From positions 1 through 13,213 of the forward strand of contig JAHRXB010000035.1 of the NCBI GenBank assembly GCA_019104905.1: 13,213 nucleotides of DNA. The letters are read 5' to 3'. Position 1 is the stretch's first letter; every line of letters begins with the position of its first letter. A program made the position numbers and the translations under genes. Below the pieces are notes generated by a model. It was not told the origin of the DNA and did no database searches. It saw nothing but the letters and a program-made list of their open reading frames with translations. Shown in pieces: positions 7,889 to 13,213 of this stretch. Origin of the DNA: Bdellovibrio sp. Its GTDB lineage: Bacteria; Bdellovibrionota; Bdellovibrionia; Bdellovibrionales; Bdellovibrionaceae.

Positions 7889-8635
7889 ATGATGAAGTCC
7901 ACTCTACTCTTCATATTACTATCTATCACCGGAACAGCTCAGGCCTCTCAGGTGGGCTTTAACAGCACAAACTCCGATGATCTCTATGTGTGCAATGTCA
8001 GCTTAACAGCGACGCCGGCAGAAAACTCCATCGGAAGAATCATGGGCAGCCTGACCTATGAAGATCTCACTAAAAATGCGAACTCGCCCTGGAGAGTCGT
8101 GAGTGGTGGATTCTCTTTGAGTGAATCTTCCCTGTCCCCCCTCACAAGCCAAGCACAATGGTCCGCAAAAATCACGGATCTGAAGCTGGCATTCACAACT
8201 GAACAGATGGGTGTGGGTTACAAAATTCACGTTTGTTATTTGGGTCCCGTGGCAAACAAAAAGGGCAAGGATGATTTGACTGAAAAAGAGTATAGCGTGA
8301 TCGCCTCTGTTTATCACTCCATGACTGCCTATGCAAAGATGGCGAACCTTTACTATCGCATCACCACGGCCTGTGACTTGCGCAACAGACAATCCGATGC
8401 CAGAAAATCCAACGAAACAAGTCCTAACTCCGAACTGACGGACTATTACTATGTCACCAACTGGGCCCCTTTTGATGGGACTCTCAAAGAAACCTCTTTG
8501 GTTTTAAACTCCCGAGCCCCGCAACAGGTTCCTCGGTTTTGTGAAATCACTTATGAGTTCAAAGAGGCTTCAACAGACCTCCGACCCAATGAACTTTATA
8601 TGACGGAAGTAAATCTGTCCGTGGATGTTTTATAG
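7889..8635 (+). CDS. Exported four-cysteine protein, paralogue of the 361-aa subunit
   Basis: 248 residues. The start ATG-ATG (7889 or 7892) is two bases after the preceding stop with almost no Shine-Dalgarno sequence, so it is probably translated by coupling. The signal peptide is residues 1-19 (cut after AQA). Four cysteines (Cys35 in LYVCN, then HVCYLGP, TACDL, PRFCEI) align in order and context with four of those in the 361-aa protein at 5177-6262. Both also share a DYYYVTNWAP/DYFYASNAP segment before the last cysteine. This copy lacks the six-cysteine insertion after the first shared cysteine and the C-terminal extension, so it represents the minimal core. Its codons resemble the rest of the operon rather than the 361-aa gene, suggesting a minor subunit. 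Family not recognised. Confidence 0.88.
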   Translation: MMKSTLLFILLSITGTAQASQVGFNSTNSDDLYVCNVSLTATPAENSIGRIMGSLTYEDLTKNANSPWRVVSGGFSLSESSLSPLTSQAQWSAKITDLKLAFTTEQMGVGYKIHVCYLGPVANKKGKDDLTEKEYSVIASVYHSMTAYAKMANLYYRITTACDLRNRQSDARKSNETSPNSELTDYYYVTNWAPFDGTLKETSLVLNSRAPQQVPRFCEITYEFKEASTDLRPNELYMTEVNLSVDVL

Positions 8636-8643
8636 GTTTATCT

Positions 8644-9837
8644 ATGAAGGCTTTCCTTTTATCCGCTCTTTTACTGCTCTCCATCCACGGCCAAGCTAAA
8701 GTTTGGGATGCCACCAACACTTGGTCTGAAGCTTATGAAGAGCAGTACTCTCAGTGGATCAAAGACACCTTCAAGTACGACATTTTTTCTAATCCCTCCA
8801 GCGCCTGGTACGGCATCCCCACAGACTGTGCCGATGCTGTGTATGCGGCACGAATCATCTTTGCCTATGAAAACTCGTTGCCGGTGAATTTCACAAATAT
8901 TGAAAACATGCGACCCAACTTAAGCAATGAAATGACTTCTTGGGACAGTTTATCCGCTAAAGAAAAAGTCCACCGCTTCATTCGTCATGTTTCGGATCTG
9001 ACCAGCACCCAAACCCTGGGATATGACACCTACCCCGTGCAAATCAGCCGCGAAACTTTCCGCCCTGGAATTATTTTTGTAAATCCCACCTTAAGCCGCG
9101 AAGACGAAAACATTGTTGGAACACGCGGCGGACACGCAGAAACCATTATCCAAATTGAAGAAAATGGATTCATCAGAACCCTGTACTCCACAACCCCCAG
9201 CAAAGTCCGCGATTTAATCACGACACGAAATCCTTACTCCTGGCCGATCAGTCGCCTGGGAGGATTCCGCGCCTGGAAAACAGCCAGAACCCCCTCTTTG
9301 GCAAGCCCTGAACAATTTGAAATCGCCGGATGGAGCCCTCAGATTCGCCCGACCCGCAAACAGATCTATCAGTGGCATGAAACCATTCGTCGTCAAATAC
9401 GCCTGCGCCCACCGACGATTGATGAGCGCAGTGATGTGGTCATTGAAAGTATCTGCAACCTTTGGCAAGGCCGTGTGGATGCAGTGACTAATGCCTGGAA
9501 AGCCATTCAAAACAATGGTGGGCGCTGCCTTTCCGCTGACCTGATGGATGAACACGCGACGACGAAGCGAGATGCTCGATTGCGTGAAGCCTATGGCCAA
9601 CTCAATGATCTGATGTACTGGCGAAAAAATGAATACAATATCCCTGATGCTCTGGGCGACATCAAAGACGCCAAAGAGCTTTTAAAACGCTGCCCAGTCC
9701 TGACAGGTCTTCGCGCGACAGATGCCTGGGAGTTGTTTCTTAAAATGATCGACAATCATCTTGTTTCAGATTCCACCTGGAGTCCCGCAGTTCGCTGGGG
9801 AGAAACTTTCAAACAAAGAGGTCAACAATGTCGCTAA
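8644..9837 (+). CDS. Exported candidate cysteine hydrolase (NlpC/P60- or papain-like fold)
   Basis: 397 residues with a signal peptide at 1-18 (MKAFLLSALLLLSIHGQA). The N-terminal domain contains GIPTDCADAVYAARIIFAYE (Cys62), an RPGIIFVN strand at 140-147 and RGGHAETIIQI (His164). The order Cys at a helix start, a PG-strand, then Gly-His followed by a hydrophobic strand is that of NlpC/P60 and related papain-fold amidases and peptidases; the D-C-A-D variant replaces the usual D-C-S-G. Cys62 and His164 would be the catalytic pair. The mature protein has five cysteines; the other four lie in the helical C-terminal part (about 235-397), leaving Cys62 as the likely free thiol. By family analogy the substrate could be peptidoglycan or another amide. 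It is the only probable enzyme in the operon and may trim the wall to install or release the other proteins. Eight bases separate it from the upstream gene. Confidence 0.8.
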   Translation: MKAFLLSALLLLSIHGQAKVWDATNTWSEAYEEQYSQWIKDTFKYDIFSNPSSAWYGIPTDCADAVYAARIIFAYENSLPVNFTNIENMRPNLSNEMTSWDSLSAKEKVHRFIRHVSDLTSTQTLGYDTYPVQISRETFRPGIIFVNPTLSREDENIVGTRGGHAETIIQIEENGFIRTLYSTTPSKVRDLITTRNPYSWPISRLGGFRAWKTARTPSLASPEQFEIAGWSPQIRPTRKQIYQWHETIRRQIRLRPPTIDERSDVVIESICNLWQGRVDAVTNAWKAIQNNGGRCLSADLMDEHATTKRDARLREAYGQLNDLMYWRKNEYNIPDALGDIKDAKELLKRCPVLTGLRATDAWELFLKMIDNHLVSDSTWSPAVRWGETFKQRGQQCR

Positions 9838-10235
9838 TGGCGTCAACTCTTCTGGTGACTTGCCTTGCCTACGGCCCCGCTGTTACTCGCGAGAACAACC
9901 TTAAATACAAATTTCTGCAGCCGATCGAGATTGCCAACAATGAAATTCGCACAGTGAGTATGAATCAAAACTCCGAGTTTGAAGTCGTCGAAGCGGTTCT
10001 TACTGAAGATCGCTCCGATGCGTGCCCTGGCACCATCAACGGCAAACAAAAAAACGGTGCCATCGTCGCTCTGAAAGGGCTTTATACCGGACCGAATGGT
10101 TACACGCGTGGAGTTTTCATCTTTGATGATCTGCATGGGGAAAGATACAAGGCCCTTGTCGAATGCCCTCATTTTGCGATCAATCCTTCCTGCCAGTCGG
10201 ATGACGACGCCATCCACGGTTGGGAGTCTTTTTAG
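9828..10235 (+). CDS. Small protein, last gene of the operon, probably exported
   Basis: 135 residues. The ATG at 9828 lies inside the end of the hydrolase gene (10-base overlap) and follows AGAGG at 9817-9821 with a 6-base gap, so this start is well supported and coupled to the hydrolase. The N-terminus (MSLMASTLLVTCLAYGPA) is hydrophobic but has no positive charge, making a weak signal peptide; a short membrane anchor is an alternative. Three more cysteines follow (DACPG, VECPH, PSCQS). The body alternates strands (EFEVVEAVL, GAIVALKGLY, TRGVFIFDDL), suggesting a small beta-domain. The overlap with the hydrolase makes a partner, chaperone or inhibitor of that enzyme plausible, without direct evidence. 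I do not recognise it. Confidence 0.8.
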   Translation: MSLMASTLLVTCLAYGPAVTRENNLKYKFLQPIEIANNEIRTVSMNQNSEFEVVEAVLTEDRSDACPGTINGKQKNGAIVALKGLYTGPNGYTRGVFIFDDLHGERYKALVECPHFAINPSCQSDDDAIHGWESF

Positions 10236-10421
10236 ACAGGAGCGACGGGCATTGTATCCGCATACATATTGATGATCGTCAGAAGATTGTTGATTCCGGC
10301 ACGGCACTTTTCAATAAGTTCGACGCCCCACCTTGAGAACGTCTTAGTGTGAGATTGTGGAATAAATTAAGCTATTGAAATGACCGAGCTTTTCCATGCG
10401 ACCCACTATGATATATGGCAC

Positions 10422-10451
10422 CCCCCTTGCTTTAGAGTATGGCATAGGGGG
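10422..10451 (+). promoter_or_regulatory. Hairpin covering the ribosome-binding site of the lipoprotein gene
   Basis: CCCCCT (10422-10427) pairs with AGGGGG (10446-10451), and a further TGC/GCA (10428-10430 with 10442-10444) extends the stem past a one-base bulge. The right arm is the Shine-Dalgarno sequence, 4 bases before the ATG at 10456. A TATGAT box at 10407-10412 could start transcription just upstream, placing the hairpin at the 5' end of the message, but no good -35 box is seen. Confidence 0.4.
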
Positions 10452-10455
10452 CTTT

Positions 10456-11202
10456 ATGAAAAATTCGAAACAACTCATCACCACGATCCTTACACTCACC
10501 GCAGTCTCTTTCTTAACTGCCTGTGGTTCTTCAAAAAATGCCGTAGGGACATCGGATCTTTCAAGTCGCTCAACAGATACATCTACTTCTTCCAAACCGC
10601 TTGCCTACTGTAACCAAGTAACTGGAACTGAAATCAGTGCCAAACTTAAAACATATACGGACTCTTCAAACACAGTTCGCATGGACTATGTTAGTGTTCG
10701 TCTGACTGCCCTTCCTTCCAATTTCGAAGAGAGCACAACATATATCGCTATGTGGAAATGGCTTGCGAACTCAAGTGGCAACACTTATTTGGATAGCACA
10801 GCTCTCAAATTCATCTTGGTAAACCCCACAAATGGCCAAGCGATCACTGGCTGGAAGAACACCCTTCGCTGGAGTGATGTTTCTGCCATTGCTAAGAACA
10901 TGAGCTATTCAGATGCCGCGACCTTCTTTGCCAACGTGACTATCTTAGTAGACCTTAAGGATGCGAATGGTGAATACGATGTTTTGAAGATTACAAACTA
11001 CAGCGTATCGACTAACAAAGCTGTTAGCCAAGCCGATGCGCTTCTTCCCTTGTTCTACGCAAACCCTGCAGACTATGCTTATGAGTCTTCCGGTGTGGCA
11101 CGTGCGCAAGTTCTTCAAGATCTTCACCCCTTGAAAAACTATGCAAACCAAGGCTTTTCAGCATCTCAGTTCCAGTCCATGACTAATAACTTTTGCTTCT
11201 AA
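10456..11202 (+). CDS. Lipoprotein of unknown function
   Basis: 248 residues from the ATG at 10456, chosen because AGGGGG precedes it and because it yields a proper lipoprotein signal: MKNSKQLITTILTLTAVSF followed by the lipobox LTAC with Cys23. An in-frame ATG at 10396 would add 20 residues before the signal and is rejected. The residue after the lipidated cysteine is Gly, with no aspartate at +2, so by the enterobacterial rule it would go to the outer membrane. Residues 24-46 form a Ser/Thr-rich linker. The globular part has only two cysteines (AYCNQ and the terminal NFCF), possibly one disulfide joining its ends. The gene lies 220 bases after the eight-gene operon with its own leader, so it is probably a separate unit. 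Its stop overlaps that of the convergent gene. Family not recognised. Confidence 0.87.
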   Translation: MKNSKQLITTILTLTAVSFLTACGSSKNAVGTSDLSSRSTDTSTSSKPLAYCNQVTGTEISAKLKTYTDSSNTVRMDYVSVRLTALPSNFEESTTYIAMWKWLANSSGNTYLDSTALKFILVNPTNGQAITGWKNTLRWSDVSAIAKNMSYSDAATFFANVTILVDLKDANGEYDVLKITNYSVSTNKAVSQADALLPLFYANPADYAYESSGVARAQVLQDLHPLKNYANQGFSASQFQSMTNNFCF

Positions 11203-12062
11203 TGAGCGGATTCCTGACTGACCTCTTCGGCCTGCAGGTTTTCGCCCTGACGATAACGATCCACTAAAGTCGGATCCGTCGTCGGGAATGAAAACAAGAG
11301 TGAATGAACATTAGAACTCTCATCTTCCTGAGTGACGGCGATATAAACCAAATCCTTGGCTGTCTCGTGATCGGGAAATTCTTTGATAAAACTGACCAGC
11401 ACATTCCCGTCCAGATCATTCTTGCGCCAGATCTCATCTGCGCTTTCGATCGTTTCTTCGCGAAGAGCCGCAAAATCTTGAAATTGATCCTGAGGAATGT
11501 CTTTATCACCACGCACTTTCAACATGGCCATATAAAGCCCCATGGCAAGAGGATCTCCCTCCCCCAAGGCATCCCCTTCAATAGAACCGCCTGACACTTC
11601 TTCATAGGTTTTGTCGTAGACCAACTCGCCTCGTTGATAGTTCTGCCATACGCGGCTGTCTTTTGTAGGGAAATGGATAAAGACAAAAGTGGGGTACTCA
11701 TCTTCCGACGATACATAGGACACCGCTACGTACTTGAAACTCTCGGCCCCCTCTTCGAAAGATTTAATGAAGTGATAGATGGCAAAGTCCTCCATGGTCT
11801 TGTCATCCAACCAAACCTCATCCGGTTCGTCCAGAGTGGCCTCCAAGAAGTGTTCGCGAGCAATTTGTTCTTCATCCGTAAAATCTTCCGGAGCCCTTAA
11901 TGACTGATACTCTTCTTCAAGCTTATTGATGGCGCCTTGAAAATAGCCTAACAACTCCTTTTCAGACTCGAAAATAAGTCCTGCCGCTTCATCAACAATG
12001 ATGTACTCTTTCTCTGAAGAGCTGGTTGTTTTCTTTTGTGCCCGAGATTTTGTTTTCGCCAT
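11199..12062 (-). CDS. Protein with two tandem PBECR2-like nuclease-fold domains
   Basis: 287 residues, no signal peptide, so cytoplasmic unless exported by another route. Residues 1-19 form a Lys/Ser/Thr-rich basic tail; the rest is strongly acidic. Residues 73-149 and 199-276 are repeats of each other: DEPDEVWL/ESADEIWR, HFIKSF/SFIKEF, KYVAVSY/VYIAVTQ, FVFIHFPTKD/LLFSFPTTD, NYQRGELVY/RYRQGENLQ. The order 'PDEVW ... YIKxF ... V ... FxFPT ... YRxGxLLY' matches what I know of PBECR2 domains, a branch of the barnase-EndoU-ColicinE5/D-RelE-like fold found in phage and toxin proteins. I cannot confirm catalytic residues, and the second copy looks more degenerate. A degraded or non-catalytic RNA-binding role is an alternative. 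The start ATG (12060-12062) has GAGGG about 9 bases upstream. Confidence 0.85.
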   Translation of the reverse strand: MAKTKSRAQKKTTSSSEKEYIIVDEAAGLIFESEKELLGYFQGAINKLEEEYQSLRAPEDFTDEEQIAREHFLEATLDEPDEVWLDDKTMEDFAIYHFIKSFEEGAESFKYVAVSYVSSEDEYPTFVFIHFPTKDSRVWQNYQRGELVYDKTYEEVSGGSIEGDALGEGDPLAMGLYMAMLKVRGDKDIPQDQFQDFAALREETIESADEIWRKNDLDGNVLVSFIKEFPDHETAKDLVYIAVTQEDESSNVHSLLFSFPTTDPTLVDRYRQGENLQAEEVSQESAH

Positions 12063-12083
12063 AGTCAGTATCCCTCATTCTCT

Positions 12084-12112
12084 ATTATCGAGACATTCCC
12101 GATCACCAACAA
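12084..12112 (-). promoter_or_regulatory. Sigma-70-like promoter for the minus-strand gene
   Basis: On the minus strand, TTGTTG (12107-12112) and GATAAT (12084-12089) are separated by exactly 17 bases. The -10 box matches 5 of 6 consensus positions, the -35 box 3 of 6. Transcription would start near 12077, giving a short leader before the ATG at 12062. Confidence 0.5.
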
Positions 12113-12208
12113 CTAGAAAAAGCACCCACACGACAAGCCCCGTCATAGTCGCATTTTTGGTCTTGCAACATATAGAATTATTCCTCACCATCGGAACTAG
12201 CAGCTGCC

Positions 12209-12215
12209 AAGGAGG
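12209..12215 (+). promoter_or_regulatory. Perfect Shine-Dalgarno sequence selecting a TTG start
   Basis: AAGGAGG lies 5 bases before the TTG at 12221. The next in-frame ATG (12254) has no comparable site, so TTG is the likely start. CCAAG (12207-12211) can pair with CTTGG (12220-12224), placing this site partly in the stem and partly in the loop of a small hairpin with the start codon in the other arm. Confidence 0.65.
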
Positions 12216-12220
12216 CGCTC

Positions 12221-12538
12221 TTGGTCAATATAGAAGAGACAAGTTTGGAACGAATGGAGGCTTTGCTCTCTCATTCTGCCATGGGTGTTCATGTTCTTTT
12301 TGACAATAAAGCCATCGCGGATGTTCTAAAAGAAGTGAAAGACGACAAGGACTTTTACAGCTTCGATAAGATGAAGAAAGTCCAAGATGTCATGACCGCC
12401 TTGATTGCGAAGAAAACCTACTTTGAGAAGATGGCTTATCTGCAAGCCCTCGACCCTGAGTCTTATCAAATGCTGGTTCGCGCTTACTTTCATATTGTGG
12501 AAAATACGGTCAGAGCTAATCACGAACATAGTCACTAA
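12221..12538 (+). CDS. Small helical cytoplasmic protein of unknown function
   Basis: 105 residues starting at TTG, selected by the perfect AAGGAGG 5 bases upstream. There is no signal peptide, no transmembrane segment and no cysteine, unlike nearly everything else in the window. The sequence is charged and predicted mostly helical (KAIADVLKEVKDDKDFYSFDKMKK split into two amphipathic stretches, then AYLQALDPES and a final helix). It ends in a His-rich tail (NHEHSH) with two consecutive stop codons. It is transcribed away from the PBECR2-like gene and shares its roughly 160-base upstream region. A role as a small regulatory or binding partner is possible but nothing in the sequence shows it. 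Confidence 0.8.
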   Translation: MVNIEETSLERMEALLSHSAMGVHVLFDNKAIADVLKEVKDDKDFYSFDKMKKVQDVMTALIAKKTYFEKMAYLQALDPESYQMLVRAYFHIVENTVRANHEHSH

Positions 12539-12587
12539 TAAGAACACCCATTCCTCTGTTCAGCAGAAACAATAAAACGATCTTCCT

Positions 12588-12737
12588 CCATCCATGGAAG
12601 GCTGTTTCCTGGCCGTCGTGGCCAGGAAAGAAGAGTGTTTACCTGAGGTCTCTCCACGATTTTTGGCCTGACGAGCTGGATGCTCGTCAGGAAGGCTGCT
12701 CACGGATGGCCAAGCTTTGAAGAGCCCGCGAACAGCC
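12588..12737. ncRNA. Candidate structured RNA or repeat element with two perfect hairpins
   Basis: Within a 395-base stretch lacking a credible gene lie two perfect stems: TTTCCTGGCC/GGCCAGGAAA (12605-12614 with 12620-12629, loop GTCGT) and CCTGACGAGC/GCTCGTCAGG (12667-12676 with 12682-12691, loop TGGAT). Outer pairings are also possible: CCATCC (12588-12593) with GGATGG (12704-12709) and GGCTGTT (12600-12606) with AACAGCC (12731-12737), though the latter competes with the first hairpin. GGAAGGCTG occurs twice (12596, 12690). No T-run follows the hairpins, so they are not simple terminators. The strand is undetermined. It does not match an RNA family I know. A REP-like intergenic repeat is the main alternative. 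The remaining 12738-12899 holds nothing I can name. Confidence 0.35.
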
Positions 12738-12899
12738 GTAAGAACTCCGCCCAAAACTTAGGCACTTTCTCTCAACTTCCCTCTCTAAATTGCAAACCTT
12801 CCCAAACCGTCAAACTCCTAGAGCCTTAAATCGACACCTCTTGCGATATTTAATGCAACGCACACGACTCCTGATATTCTAGTACCAGGACCTTTTGAT

Positions 12900-12925
12900 T
12901 AAGTTTCCCACCGCAAAGCCGATAG
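12900..12925 (+). promoter_or_regulatory. Sigma-28 (FliA) promoter
   Basis: TAAGTTT (12900-12906), an 11-base spacer, then GCCGATAG (12918-12925) closely match the FliA consensus TAAAGTTT-N11-GCCGATAA (one -35 and one -10 deviation). In Bdellovibrio this sigma factor drives motility and attack-phase genes (established for the group). Transcription would begin around 12932, almost at the GTG start codon at 12934. Confidence 0.75.
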
Positions 12926-12971
12926 GGAGATTTGTGAAATATCGAGTTTTCTTATCGGCTTTCTTTTTTTT
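12915..12971 (+). terminator. Terminator-shaped hairpin overlapping the FliA promoter and the next gene's start
   Basis: Bases 12915-12930 pair without interruption with 12947-12962 (16 bp, three G-U) around a 16-base loop, followed by C and eight Ts (12964-12971). By form it is a strong intrinsic terminator. Its left arm contains the -10 box and its right arm and T-run encode the signal peptide of the gene at 12934. Only transcripts entering from upstream would contain both arms. Confidence 0.6.
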
Positions 12972-13213
12972 ACTCCCTCAACTTGGCCATGCCGAGTACC
13001 GGGTGTTTTTATTGAAGATCTCAAAGAAAGGACCGCAAGCCGTGGAGGGCTCGGCCACTCCGCCGTCGCCCGACTTCCGTCTGGTTGAGAGCACTCTCGA
13101 TCACATTCAATATCGCTACTACTATCCCGTCGCCGCCGATGAAGAGGTCACTTACATCGATACTTGGCGCTGCTATGGCCGCACAGACGGCTTTCAACCT
13201 CACTGCCCCAACC
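12934..13213 (+). CDS. N-terminal part of an exported protein (runs off the right edge)
   Basis: 93 complete codons are visible from the GTG at 12934. Residues 1-20 form a signal peptide (Lys2 and Arg4, hydrophobic FLSAFFFLLPQLG, cut after GHA), which makes GTG the best start: no in-frame ATG occurs and later GTG or TTG starts would remove the signal. GGAG at 12926-12929 is only 4 bases upstream. If transcription starts at the FliA site (about 12932) that sequence is not in the message, which would then be nearly leaderless. The mature part begins EYRVFLLKI and continues with a Pro-rich stretch, RYYYPVAADEE and a WRCYGRTDG...HCPN segment with two cysteines. This suggests a predation- or motility-phase envelope protein. 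Family not recognised; the C-terminus is outside the window. Confidence 0.8.
   Translation, partial: MKYRVFLSAFFFLLPQLGHAEYRVFLLKISKKGPQAVEGSATPPSPDFRLVESTLDHIQYRYYYPVAADEEVTYIDTWRCYGRTDGFQPHCPN

Noticed and set aside
1311..10235. F-type conjugation (TraU/TraN/TraH-like) or type IV secretion cluster
   Set aside because: Cysteine-rich exported proteins prompted the idea, but there is no ATPase, coupling protein, pilin or inner-membrane component, and none of the family motifs is visible.
10363..10390. FliA-like promoter (TAAA ... ACCGAGC) before the lipoprotein gene
   Set aside because: The -10 half matches the consensus poorly and the spacing is off by about one base.
12560..12754. 64-residue open frame on the minus strand
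   Set aside because: It spans the two perfect hairpins, has a low-complexity Arg/Ser-rich composition and shows no supporting ribosome-binding site; the secondary structure explains the sequence better than a protein.
12952..12959. Exact GCCGATAA on the minus strand, a possible reverse FliA promoter
   Set aside because: No TAAA-type -35 element exists at the required distance on that strand; the match arises from the inverted repeat with the real -10 box.
1..13213. CRISPR array, tRNA or rRNA genes, insertion sequence
   Set aside because: No regularly spaced repeats, cloverleaf or rRNA sequence, transposase frame or terminal inverted repeats were seen on either strand.

Overview
The window looks like chromosomal DNA from a predatory bacterium of the Bdellovibrio group (Bdellovibrionota). 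This is inferred from overall protein style, a near-consensus sigma-28 (FliA) promoter of the type used by attack-phase genes, roughly balanced base composition and the density of exported proteins without familiar domains. No database search was possible, so the genus is an informed guess.

Left edge (1-784): the last 77 codons of a protein ending in the style of phage tail or virion lectin-like proteins, then a small exported two-cysteine protein (350-784) whose ribosome-binding site lies in an inverted repeat. A hairpin follows, then about 500 bases without a gene that contain several inverted repeats.

Centre (1311-10235): eight tightly packed same-strand genes (gaps of 1 to 46 bases, last pair overlapping by 10) that look like one operon. 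Seven of the eight products begin with a clear signal peptide and the eighth with a weaker one; all carry cysteines. They are a 178-aa protein, an 897-aa protein with 22 cysteines, a 194-aa protein with a six-cysteine cluster, a 361-aa protein with codon use typical of high expression, a 525-aa beta-rich protein, a 248-aa paralogue of the 361-aa protein, a 397-aa candidate cysteine hydrolase (Cys62, His164) and a 135-aa protein. None matches a system I can name. The simplest reading is an exported, disulfide-stabilised multi-protein assembly with one abundant subunit, a related minor subunit and one enzyme. This is the best candidate for an undescribed system.

Right side (10236-13213): a lipoprotein gene (10456-11202) converges on, and overlaps by four bases, a minus-strand gene (11199-12062) for a protein with two tandem copies of a domain resembling the PBECR2 nuclease-fold family. 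Divergent from that gene is a small helical protein read from a TTG start behind a perfect Shine-Dalgarno sequence (12221-12538). A gene-free stretch then carries two perfect 10-bp hairpins that may belong to a structured RNA or repeat. At the right edge a sigma-28 promoter, a terminator-shaped hairpin and the GTG start of an exported protein overlap within about 70 bases.
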